Assembly (NCBI GenBank): GCA_945869245.1
Contig: CAMBOY010000127.1
Location: forward strand, 1-8,626
Direction of reading: 5' to 3'
DNA from: Hydrogenophaga intermedia
GTDB taxonomy: Bacteria; Pseudomonadota; Gammaproteobacteria; Burkholderiales; Burkholderiaceae_C
DNA: 8,626 nt
The position numbers and the translations under genes were made by a program. The notes under the pieces are model-generated. The model worked only from the letters and a program-made list of their open reading frames with translations. It ran no database searches and was not told the DNA's origin. Numbering within the stretch: position 1 is the stretch's first letter; each line of letters opens with the position of its first letter. This document shows, piece after piece, positions 1-6,791 of this stretch.

Positions 1-1004
1 ACCAAGCGGACAACCACCGCGGCAGCCTGCGCGGCGCGGGCTTTGAGCTGCGCACCGACGCCTATGGCGCGCTGCGCGCAGCCAGCGGCTGGCTCATCCC
101 CAGCCACGGCGATGCCGGCACAGCCGACGTCAAACCCAGCGAAGGCCACAACCACGCCGCGCTGGATAACGTGCCCGCTGCAGCCATTGCGGGGCGCTTC
201 AAGACATTGGCGGCCAGCCTGGCGCCACTGAGCGATCTGCACCAAAGCGGCACGCTGGCCATGCACGCAGGCAGCCCACAGGCCAACGCCAGTGCGCTGG
301 CGCCCCAAGGCAGCGCCAAACAAGAAGCGCCGGCCGCCGCCTGGCACACCGCGCTCAAAGGCATGGTCAACGCCGATGCGTTTGACGCCGCCAAGGGCGA
401 CGCTGCGCAAAAGACCAACAGCACCGACAACAGCAAACTGCCCAGCCCCACCGACGCGGCCATCAGCCTGCACGCCAAGGCCGGCTGGGCGCAAGTGGCC
501 GGCGCCGACGTGCACCTGAGCGCGGCCCAGCACATCACCCTGGCCAGCGGCCAAGACAGCCACTGGGCCGCAGGCGGCACCTACCGCCTGCACACCGGCC
601 AAGCCATTGGGGTGCTCGCCGGCGCGGTCAAAAAAGGCAGCGGCGCACAAGGCACCGGCATCACCGCCATTGCCGCCAAAGGCGACACCGAACTGCAAGC
701 CCAGGCCGGCCCGCTGGAGATCGCGGCCAAAAACGCCGTGACCATCCAGAGCGAAAAAGCGCAGATTGATTGGGCAGCGGCGAAGAAAATCACCCTGGCC
801 ACGGCGGGGGGCGCGAGTGTGACGATTGAAGGTGGCAACATCACCTTTGAATGCCCGGGGACGATCACGGTGCGGGCGGGGAGCAAGAGTTTCTCGGGTG
901 GGGGGAGCGTGAGTTATGGGATGCCGCAAATGCCCAAGACGGTGTGTGTGTCCTGCCTACTCGCTGCCGCGAGAAATGCGGCCCCCTTCGCGCCAAAATC
1001 ATAA
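1..1004 (+). CDS. vgrG: T6SS spike protein VgrG, C-terminal part (5' end outside window)
   Basis: VgrG trimers form the spike at the tip of the T6SS tube and carry effectors out of the cell. Only the last 333 residues are present. The frame is open from base 3 with no start, so the gp27/gp5-like baseplate-hub domains and the OB fold lie upstream of the window. Visible are the conserved N-D-N-H-R-G-S-L-R-G type lead-in (reading A-D-N-H-R-G-S-L-R-G) and then a DUF2345-type region. Its last ~150 residues are the alternating short beta repeats of the VgrG beta-helix needle (I-T-L-A, V-T-I-E-G-G, I-T-V-R-A-G). The protein ends just after S-Y-G-M-P-Q-M-P with a short hydrophobic Cys-containing tail (V-C-V-S-C-L-L). 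No effector domain is fused to it, so cargo must be loaded non-covalently, which fits the adaptor gene 13 nt downstream. GC is very high through most of the gene. Family assignment is firm; which VgrG subtype is not resolved. Confidence 0.94.
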   Translation, partial: QADNHRGSLRGAGFELRTDAYGALRAASGWLIPSHGDAGTADVKPSEGHNHAALDNVPAAAIAGRFKTLAASLAPLSDLHQSGTLAMHAGSPQANASALAPQGSAKQEAPAAAWHTALKGMVNADAFDAAKGDAAQKTNSTDNSKLPSPTDAAISLHAKAGWAQVAGADVHLSAAQHITLASGQDSHWAAGGTYRLHTGQAIGVLAGAVKKGSGAQGTGITAIAAKGDTELQAQAGPLEIAAKNAVTIQSEKAQIDWAAAKKITLATAGGASVTIEGGNITFECPGTITVRAGSKSFSGGGSVSYGMPQMPKTVCVSCLLAAARNAAPFAPKS

Positions 1005-1017
1005 AGCTTGAGTACCC

Positions 1018-1881
1018 ATGGCCATTGGCTACAACGTCTGGCGCGTTGCGGGGCTGCCCCCAGTCGAGCCGCTGAGCCCTGCGCAACGCTTATATGCATT
1101 GATTGACGGAGCGCAGCTTGACGATTTTCGTCGGCATTTTCGCGAGACACGGGGAGTGCTTGGCAAGGTAAACCTTGCTGGATCGACCCTATCGGCTCAA
1201 CTAGAAAACGCCGGTCAACATTTGCTGTATCTTGAAGGGATTGAGGCCTTGGCACACGTGCTGGAACGCATCGTGCGATCAGGTTCCTCTCACGGCGCCT
1301 TGAGCGTCATCGTCAGCTCTCTGGAGTTATTTGCGCTGGCGGACGCCCTTCGCAAGCGTCTTCATGTGACGCTCCCTGACCAGTTCGATTGCGTCAGCCG
1401 CTTTTTTGATGGAAGGGTGACTCCGCACTGGCTATCGGTGCTGAAACCCGAGCAACGTGAGGTTTTCACCGCATTTGCCAGCCAGTGGTGGGTCGTTTCT
1501 CACGAACATGTATGGGTATCCTTGGCGTGCACCGAGATTGACCCAGACCCTTTTGATCAGCCCATGAGCATCACAGAGCGACAGCAGGCAGACATGATCG
1601 ACGCCTGCTACCCATACACGGTCATCGATCACTTCGAACTGACCGACCCGGAACTGCTGGAACGCTTGCCTCCAGCTGAGCAATACGCATGGTTTGCACG
1701 GGCGCTGGCGGCCGCGCGCAGACACGGTATCGACGACGGACCGCAAAGCATGCTGTTTTGTACCCTGACGCTCACCCGTGGCGAGCGGTTTTACGAGGCC
1801 CCTGCGTGGCACCAAGGCCTGACGCAGGTTCAACAAGGGCAGACGCGCTTGCGCGATTTGATGAAAGCCATCGATGATTGA
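1018..1881 (+). CDS. DUF4123 T6SS effector adaptor/chaperone (TEC/Tap type)
   Basis: 287 residues, cytoplasmic, with no signal peptide or membrane segment. The N-terminal half has the DUF4123 pattern: Y-A-L-I-D-G-A-Q at residues 26-33, H-L-L-Y-L-E-G near 68-74, an S-S-L-E-L-F-A-L-A-D-A-L-R helix near 100-111, and S-R-F-F-D-G-R-V at 127-134 in place of the usual F-R-(F/Y)-(Y/F)-D-P-R-V. The C-terminal half (about 185-287) is helical and matches no motif I recognise; in this family that part often differs with the cargo. DUF4123 proteins bind a cognate effector and load it onto the VgrG tip. The position directly after vgrG and before a lipase gene supports that role here. The ATG at 1018 has a weak GAG 5 nt upstream. 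The gene is less GC-rich than vgrG, and its codon usage changes within a few tens of bases of the vgrG stop. It overlaps the next gene by 8 nt. Confidence 0.86.
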   Translation: MAIGYNVWRVAGLPPVEPLSPAQRLYALIDGAQLDDFRRHFRETRGVLGKVNLAGSTLSAQLENAGQHLLYLEGIEALAHVLERIVRSGSSHGALSVIVSSLELFALADALRKRLHVTLPDQFDCVSRFFDGRVTPHWLSVLKPEQREVFTAFASQWWVVSHEHVWVSLACTEIDPDPFDQPMSITERQQADMIDACYPYTVIDHFELTDPELLERLPPAEQYAWFARALAAARRHGIDDGPQSMLFCTLTLTRGERFYEAPAWHQGLTQVQQGQTRLRDLMKAIDD

Positions 1882-2344
1882 CACCATGAAACGCCATTGG
1901 ATCAAGGCACTTGGCATCAGCGGTCTGGCCGCTATAACCGGGTGCGCCAGCGCCCAACCCCAAAGCCGCAGTGTGAGCACCGGATTCTTCAATTACACCA
2001 ACCGATACATCGGCGATGTGGTGGTGGATGGGGCATGGATTGGGGGCGGCGATGCATACGGAATGGGTGGCTATGCGCAAGGACTAATGGCCCCCACTGA
2101 CCCGAACCGCAGGGCTACCTTGAAAGTGCAATGGATTGTTGCGGACAGCTATGACATTGCGAGTAACAAGTACACGCGCATGCCAGACGAGAAACGATTT
2201 GCGGAAGTACCCGTGGCATGGCCCTACCCGGCCAACCCCAGACTTCTGATCTTGCACTTTTATCCCGATGGCCGGGTGGAAGCGGAGCTGGAAGAAAACC
2301 AGCCCAAGCGACGAATTCCCAAACCCCCAGGGTATCAGCGCTGA
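1874..2344 (+). CDS. Small lipoprotein, DUF3304-like; candidate immunity protein for the lipase
   Basis: 156 residues from the ATG at 1874. A second ATG at 1886 gives a more typical lipoprotein leader (M-K-R-H-W then a hydrophobic core) and is an equally good start. The signal peptide ends in a lipobox I-T-G-C with the lipidated Cys at residue 24 (20 from the second start). The +2 residue is Ala, not Asp, so export to the outer membrane, facing the periplasm, is expected. The mature part starts with G-F-F-N-Y-T-N-R-Y-I-G then V-D-G-A-W, a Gly-rich stretch, and a K-V-Q-W strand. It closes with L-H-F-Y-P-D-G-R-V. This order resembles DUF3304 lipoproteins (GYNYT-(D/N)-(R/H)-YI ... VNG ... W), but I cannot confirm it without a search. 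It sits between the adaptor and the Tle-type lipase, where an immunity gene is often found, and periplasmic lipoproteins are the known form of several Tli immunity proteins. The immunity role is inferred from position and localisation only. Confidence 0.68.
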   Translation: MIDTMKRHWIKALGISGLAAITGCASAQPQSRSVSTGFFNYTNRYIGDVVVDGAWIGGGDAYGMGGYAQGLMAPTDPNRRATLKVQWIVADSYDIASNKYTRMPDEKRFAEVPVAWPYPANPRLLILHFYPDGRVEAELEENQPKRRIPKPPGYQR

Positions 2345-2361
2345 GCAACCGAGAAAACCAT

Positions 2362-4020
2362 ATGTCCAATATCGCATTTGATCCCACTTACATCGCGAAG
2401 CAGCGCGATGATGCACCTGGCGCTCCCAACCCCGTACCAGACGGACAAGCGGCGCAATCGGCTAGGCGGGCGCCCGGACAAAGATCTCTTAGTGACAAAG
2501 AGCGGGAGCAACGCCAATTGGCCTTGTCGGGGACTGTGGCCGACAAGACAGAAGCCACCTGCGACTGCAGCAAGGTGATTCATTTCAGTGTGTTTTTTGA
2601 TGGCACGGGTAACAACCGCGACCAAGAAATGGCGAGACCTGCTGACGAAAGGGCGTTGTCAAACGTTGCAAAGTTGAATGACGCTCATAAATTTGATGCC
2701 TCACGCGGAGTCGTGCGTCAATACATCCCCGGCGTCGGCACACCTTACCCGGAAATCGGCGACAAAGGTGGAGTCATCGCCATGGCCATTGGCAAAGGGG
2801 GCGGTGAACGCGTGAAAAAGGCGTTGGAGCTGCTGGATGACGAAATCGCCAAAACGCCTTCGCAGCAAAAAATCCGACTGATCAACATCGCCGTGTTTGG
2901 CTTCTCTCGTGGAGCCGCGCAGGCCCGCGCGTTTGTGCGGGATCTGGCCGCCGCCTGCAAGATAAAGGACGGCGCCTACGTGTACAAAGACCTCCCGCTT
3001 CGTGTGGCGTTCTCCGGCATTTTCGACACCGTGTGTTCCGCCTACGACAGCGTCGCCCAAGCGGCGGTCTCGAAAAACGGTGGCCACAACGGCTGGGCCA
3101 ATGGCATGGACACGCCTCCCATGGTGGAACAAAGCGTACACATGATGGCCGCACACGAAGCCCGTATTCGGTTTCCCCTAGACTCGACTCGCATAGATGC
3201 AGCCTATCCAGACAACACCATAGAAATCTGGTACCCGGGCGTGCACTCCGATGTGGGTGGTGGCTACTCGCCCGGGTTTCAAGGCCGCCACAACACGGTA
3301 TCGAGATTTGCACTCAACGAAATGTTTGACATAGCGTTTTCGGCTGGCGTTTTGTTTCAGCGCATTGACGACCTGCCAGGACGTGTTCAAGACGAATTCA
3401 AAAAAGACGACCCGCAACTGCGAGAGGCCTTCAACGCCTATCTGCAAGCGGTACCCGTCAAGTCCGGCCCGATGGAGCTTGTACAGGCCGCTCACATGGG
3501 CATGCTGCATCGCTGGCTTAAGGTGCGTGTAACGCGCGAACAGCCTTCAGATGCCGACACTGTGCTCCAAGACCAGAAAAAAACGGCAAAACGTGCTCGC
3601 GACAATGCCCGGCGACAAGTCAACGATATGGTGAATTCGGCTGGTGGATGGGACAACGCGATGTATACCCTTACACCGGCCGATCAACAGCGCTTGGCCG
3701 AGTTGCAACAAGAGGCGGCGGCTCAGCACAAAAAAATGAGTGCAGCGGACAGCGCCCTAGACGATCTGAACCAAGAAAGCCGCAAGTATCAACGAGACAT
3801 CCAGCAAATACTGGAAAAACACCGGAATGGCGACGCTTTGACTCTGCGCGAACGCACCATAAAAGAGGCTTGGGACAACACGTCGCCCCTACCAGCAGCT
3901 GTAGAAAAGTTCTTTGATTTGTTTGCTCACGAGTCAATCGCGCACTTCAACTTCGACAGCAGCCGCCTGAGCGACTGGCGAACCATCTATTTCGGCGATA
4001 CCAAGTACTCACCAAGCTGA
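2362..4020 (+). CDS. tle1: T6SS phospholipase effector, DUF2235 / Tle1 family
   Basis: 552 residues, alpha/beta hydrolase. Members of this family hydrolyse membrane phospholipids of target cells after T6SS delivery. The first ~65 residues are polar, Pro/Ala-rich and probably disordered, followed by T-C-D-C-S and F-F-D-G-T-G-N-N (78-85), the hallmark start of DUF2235. The nucleophile elbow is G-F-S-R-G (180-184, Ser182). F-D-T-V (221-224, Asp222) and G-V-H-S-D-V-G-G-G-Y (293-302) follow. A charged, probably helical or coiled-coil stretch spans about 400-500, and a C-terminal H-E-S (523-525, His523) stands where relatives carry an H-D-S motif with the likely catalytic His. There is no signal peptide, as expected for T6SS cargo. 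The start at 2362 is chosen because it lies 17 nt after the lipoprotein stop with GAGAA about 8 nt upstream; the frame is open further back to 2218, but that would overlap the lipoprotein gene by 127 nt. GC is lower than in vgrG and in the genes after it. The gene is intact. Confidence 0.93.
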   Translation: MSNIAFDPTYIAKQRDDAPGAPNPVPDGQAAQSARRAPGQRSLSDKEREQRQLALSGTVADKTEATCDCSKVIHFSVFFDGTGNNRDQEMARPADERALSNVAKLNDAHKFDASRGVVRQYIPGVGTPYPEIGDKGGVIAMAIGKGGGERVKKALELLDDEIAKTPSQQKIRLINIAVFGFSRGAAQARAFVRDLAAACKIKDGAYVYKDLPLRVAFSGIFDTVCSAYDSVAQAAVSKNGGHNGWANGMDTPPMVEQSVHMMAAHEARIRFPLDSTRIDAAYPDNTIEIWYPGVHSDVGGGYSPGFQGRHNTVSRFALNEMFDIAFSAGVLFQRIDDLPGRVQDEFKKDDPQLREAFNAYLQAVPVKSGPMELVQAAHMGMLHRWLKVRVTREQPSDADTVLQDQKKTAKRARDNARRQVNDMVNSAGGWDNAMYTLTPADQQRLAELQQEAAAQHKKMSAADSALDDLNQESRKYQRDIQQILEKHRNGDALTLRERTIKEAWDNTSPLPAAVEKFFDLFAHESIAHFNFDSSRLSDWRTIYFGDTKYSPS

Positions 4021-4024
4021 GAAA

Positions 4025-5014
4025 TTGTTACAGCACACACGCCGCCCCGCCCTGGACCTTTGCGCCCAACACCACCTCACCGGCGCTGATCTCCAGCGCT
4101 TGCGTCACCGTTTGGGCCTGAACGCAGCCAACTCGCCGCTAGCCAGCAGCCACACCCTGCCCCGCGCGGTGATGGTGTTGGCGGCGGCTTTGGGTGGGCT
4201 GGGTTTGTTGATGTGGTTGGCGGCCAATTGGGGTGACATGCCGCGTGGGGCGCGTTTTGCACTGTTGCAGGGTGTGGTGGTGGTCATGGCTGTGGGAGCG
4301 TGGCGGCTGCCGCGCTGGCGTGCGCCTTTGGGTTTGCTGGCTTTGGTGAGCACGGGCGGGCTGTTTGCGTTTTTTGGCATGACCTACCAAACCGGTGCCG
4401 ACCCTTGGCAGCTGTTTGCGCTGTGGGCGGCGCTGACGCTGCCTTTGGCGCTGGCGGTGCGCAGCGATGTGGTGTGGGCGCCTTGGGTGCTGGTGGCCAT
4501 GGTGGGGGTGTCGCTGTGGACACACGCCCACGCGGGCTACATCTGGTGGCCGCGATCGGAGCAGCTGTGGGCGCACATGGCGCAGCACGCGCTGGCCGGC
4601 GCCTTGGTGTTGTGCACCGGGTCTGTGCTGGCGCGGTTGACCGGTGTGGGGCTGTGGGGCCGGCGCACGGCGCTGGTGTTGTGGCTGATGCTGCTGGCGC
4701 CCGGCGGGTCGTTTGCCTTGTGGCAGCAAGACAGCGCTGCGCTGTACGCGCTGGCAGCGGCCATCACGGCGGGGCTGGCCTGGTGGCAGTCGCGCCCGGG
4801 CAGCGCCGATGTGTTTGGCCTGAGCGCCGTCATGCTGGGTGCCAATGTGTTGTTGTTGTCGGCCACGCTGCGGGTGCTCAGTGGGGGCTCTCGCATGGAC
4901 TGGATTGCCATTGCCTTGTTCACCACGCTCATCATGGCCGCCGCGCTGGCTGGCACAGCGCGCTGGGTGATGTCGGTGGCGGCGCACCCATCGAACAACA
5001 AGGAGCCCGCATGA
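4025..5014 (+). CDS. DUF2157 polytopic inner-membrane protein
   Basis: 329 residues. A soluble N-terminal ~44 residues (L-T-G-A-D-L-Q-R-L-type helix) is followed by about ten hydrophobic segments, roughly 46-67, 79-94, 102-120, 128-145, 150-165, 186-203, 213-231, 238-254, 262-284 and 291-312. The A-A-N-W-G-D and F-G-M-T-Y-Q-T-G-A-D-P-W-Q-L-F-A-L-W segments (67-71 and 117-134) are typical of DUF2157 proteins. The function of this family is unknown. The start is a TTG at 4025, 4 nt after the lipase stop. It is the only plausible start codon between the in-frame stop at 3968-3970 and the first membrane segment, and it lacks a clear ribosome binding site, so the true start is uncertain. The next gene begins inside its stop codon (ATGA), so the two are translationally coupled. 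GC returns to the high level of the chromosome here, unlike the lipase gene before it. Its closeness to the T6SS genes does not by itself indicate a shared function. Confidence 0.82.
   Translation: MLQHTRRPALDLCAQHHLTGADLQRLRHRLGLNAANSPLASSHTLPRAVMVLAAALGGLGLLMWLAANWGDMPRGARFALLQGVVVVMAVGAWRLPRWRAPLGLLALVSTGGLFAFFGMTYQTGADPWQLFALWAALTLPLALAVRSDVVWAPWVLVAMVGVSLWTHAHAGYIWWPRSEQLWAHMAQHALAGALVLCTGSVLARLTGVGLWGRRTALVLWLMLLAPGGSFALWQQDSAALYALAAAITAGLAWWQSRPGSADVFGLSAVMLGANVLLLSATLRVLSGGSRMDWIAIALFTTLIMAAALAGTARWVMSVAAHPSNNKEPA
5000..5005 (+). promoter_or_regulatory. Strong ribosome binding site for the DUF4401-GDYXXLXY gene
   Basis: AAGGAG lies 5 nt before the ATG at 5011, inside the last codons of the DUF2157 gene. 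It fixes the start of the downstream gene, whose reading frame is open much further upstream (back to about 4300), and it explains efficient re-initiation at the ATGA overlap. Confidence 0.85.
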
Positions 5015-6645
5015 ACCCCACGGCATGGCAAACCACCGCGCAAGCGGCCCGTGACCTGGGGCTGATCAACGCGCACGCCCCGAGCGCACCCGAGCCCCAC
5101 GCGCCATGGCCCCTGCGGCTGATGATGGGCCTGGGCGGCTGGCTAGTGGCGCTGCCCATGCTGGCCTTGGTGGGCTTGGTGATTGGCGGCAGCTTTGACA
5201 ACTTTGGCGGCGTGGCTTGGGGGCTGCTTGCCATGGGCGTGGCGGTGGTGGTGCTGCGCTCGCGGCCCGGGCTGTTTGCCGAGCAACTGCTGGTGGCCTT
5301 GCTCACCACGGGTGTGTTGCTGTGTGGGTTCAGCGTCGCCGAAGAGTTGGATGTGACCACGGGCCTGTGGACCACCGGTCTGTTGTGTGCCGTGTTGCCG
5401 TGGTGGCTTGCGCAAAGCTGGCTGCGCACGGTGCTGGGCGCGGGTGCCGCCAGCGCGCTCGGCCTGGCACTGATCAGCCAGGGTGGCTGGCGGGTGTTTG
5501 ACCGGGTGGACACGGTAGCCCCGTGGCTGGTGCTGCACGCCTGGGTGCTGCTGTCGGGCACCGCGCTGTGCCTGGCCGATGGCTGGGGCACTGGGCGCTG
5601 GAAAGCGGCGTGGCTACAGCGCCTGGACGATGTGGCGCAGGGCTGGCTAGCGATCACGCTGCTGGGCTTGGCCGCGCTCAGCGGCATGACGTTTTTGGTG
5701 GGTGGCGTGGTCGATGCGGGCGCCGTGTGGGATCTGCCCAAGGCCCGTCTGCCGGGGTGGATGCCGTGGGCGTCAGCCCTGTTGGCGCTGCTGGCAGGCG
5801 CTGCGTTGGCCTGGCGCTGGACAGCCCTGCGCCGCCCTTGGCTCGCAGGCGTGATGCTGTGTGTGGCCGCATTGGCCTGGTGGGTGCCGGTGCTGGGTGG
5901 TGTGTGGCTGGCCTTGGCTGTGCTGCTGATCAGCCACCGGGCGGTGCTGGCCGGCGCGGCGGCGCTGGCAGCGGCCTGGGCCGTGGGTGCGTTTTATTAC
6001 TCGCTGGCCATGCCGCTGACCAACAAAGCCTTGCTGCTGGTGGCGCTGGCTCTGGTGTTGCTGTGTTTGGCCTGGTGGGGGCAGCGCAACACGGCGCTGG
6101 CTCAGCACACACCCACACAGCCCGCCCATGTGCCACCCCAAACTGTCGGCACAGGCCGCTGGCCTTGGGGAGCGGCCGCCACGGCGGCGCTGGTGCTGCT
6201 GGTGGCCAACATGGGCATCTGGCAAAAAGAACAACTCATCGCGCACGGCCAAGTGGTGTTTGTGCCGCTGGCGCCAGCGGACCCGCGCTCGCTGATGCAA
6301 GGCGACTTCATGCGGCTCGAATTTCTGGGCTGGCAAGACCGATGGGCGCTCAACGAGCAGGCCGACGCCCAGGGCCAGCCGCATGTGGTGTTTCGCTTGG
6401 ACGATCGGCGCATCGCCCAAGTGCTGCGCTTTGAGCACGGCACACATCAGCCGTTGGCCGCTGGCGAGCTGCGCTTGCCGCTCACGCACAAAGCGGGCAA
6501 TTGGGTGCTGGTGACCGACGCGTTTTATTTCAAGGAAGGCGAAGCCCAGCGCTGGGAAGCGGCGCGTTTTGGTGAATTTCGCATCGACACATCGGGCCGC
6601 GCTTTGCTGGTCGGCCTGCGGGGCGAGGCGTTGGCACCGCTGTGA
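5011..6645 (+). CDS. Membrane protein, DUF4401-like domain fused to a GDYXXLXY domain
   Basis: 544 residues. A short cytoplasmic N-terminus is followed by about twelve hydrophobic segments between residues 43 and 355, which fits a DUF4401-type polytopic domain. After a Pro-rich linker (about 360-382) there is one more membrane span (384-402), and then a soluble C-terminal domain. That domain carries D-P-R-S-L-M-Q-G-D-F-M-R-L-E-F (424-438), the GDYXXLXY signature with Phe in place of both Tyr, and ends with the family's closing pattern F-Y-F-K-E-G (505-510), A-R-F-G-E-F-R (518-524) and G-R-A-L-L-V-G-L-R. In many bacteria DUF2157, DUF4401 and GDYXXLXY are neighbouring separate genes; here the last two are one continuous frame. 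Function is unknown; a membrane complex with the DUF2157 product is a reasonable inference from coupling. The family call for the GDYXXLXY part is strong, for the DUF4401 part moderate. The gene ends convergent to phaB with no T-tailed hairpin for its own strand seen. Confidence 0.83.
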   Translation: MNPTAWQTTAQAARDLGLINAHAPSAPEPHAPWPLRLMMGLGGWLVALPMLALVGLVIGGSFDNFGGVAWGLLAMGVAVVVLRSRPGLFAEQLLVALLTTGVLLCGFSVAEELDVTTGLWTTGLLCAVLPWWLAQSWLRTVLGAGAASALGLALISQGGWRVFDRVDTVAPWLVLHAWVLLSGTALCLADGWGTGRWKAAWLQRLDDVAQGWLAITLLGLAALSGMTFLVGGVVDAGAVWDLPKARLPGWMPWASALLALLAGAALAWRWTALRRPWLAGVMLCVAALAWWVPVLGGVWLALAVLLISHRAVLAGAAALAAAWAVGAFYYSLAMPLTNKALLLVALALVLLCLAWWGQRNTALAQHTPTQPAHVPPQTVGTGRWPWGAAATAALVLLVANMGIWQKEQLIAHGQVVFVPLAPADPRSLMQGDFMRLEFLGWQDRWALNEQADAQGQPHVVFRLDDRRIAQVLRFEHGTHQPLAAGELRLPLTHKAGNWVLVTDAFYFKEGEAQRWEAARFGEFRIDTSGRALLVGLRGEALAPL

Positions 6646-6660
6646 GCGCCCAGCGCCCAC

Positions 6661-6682
6661 AAAAAAACCCGCCGAAGCGGGT
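6661..6682 (-). terminator. Intrinsic terminator of the pha transcript
   Basis: On the - strand the hairpin ACCCGC-TTCG-GCGGGT (6667-6682, six base pairs with a UUCG tetraloop) is followed by seven T (6667-6661). It lies about 110 nt after the phaB stop. On the + strand the same hairpin is preceded by A7 and followed by GAGGATGC, so it should not stop the convergent membrane-protein transcript. Confidence 0.85.
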
Positions 6683-6721
6683 GAGGATGCATGACGTGGC
6701 TTGATCCAGAACACCGCGGAT

Positions 6722-6784
6722 CGGGCTCTGCCCGGCCGCAGGTGTTGCCCCCCGGGGGTGACGGGCAAAGCCCGGCGCGGGGGG
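6722..6784. repeat. Three-hairpin intergenic repeat, copy A (3' of phaB)
   Basis: In + orientation: hairpin 1 CGGGC-TCT-GCCCG (6722-6734), a 13-nt spacer, a C6/G5 palindrome (6748-6758), TGA, hairpin 3 CGGGC-AAA-GCCCG (6762-6774), then GCGC and a G run. It fills most of the space between the phaB stop (6792) and the terminator. It has the same layout and orientation as copy B at 7608-7673. This is the pattern of REP-like palindromic elements scattered through GC-rich proteobacterial genomes. Confidence 0.7.
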
Positions 6785-6791
6785 ATCTTGC

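Noticed and set aside
2218..2361. Upstream extension of the lipase frame to an ATG at 2218
   Set aside because: It would overlap the lipoprotein gene by 127 nt. The added residues look like out-of-frame translation, and the ATG at 2362 fits the spacing after the lipoprotein stop.
4300..5010. Upstream extension of the DUF4401-GDYXXLXY frame
   Set aside because: The Ala/Gly/Val-rich translation is the second frame of the DUF2157 gene, while AAGGAG before 5011 marks the real start.
4139..5026. Long - strand open frame rich in His, Gln, Arg and Pro
   Set aside because: It is antisense to the DUF2157 gene. Its composition is what GC-rich coding DNA gives when read backwards, and it has no recognisable domain or ribosome binding site.
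6646..6721. Terminator for the + strand membrane operon
   Set aside because: The hairpin here has its T run only on the - strand; no hairpin with a + strand T tail is visible.
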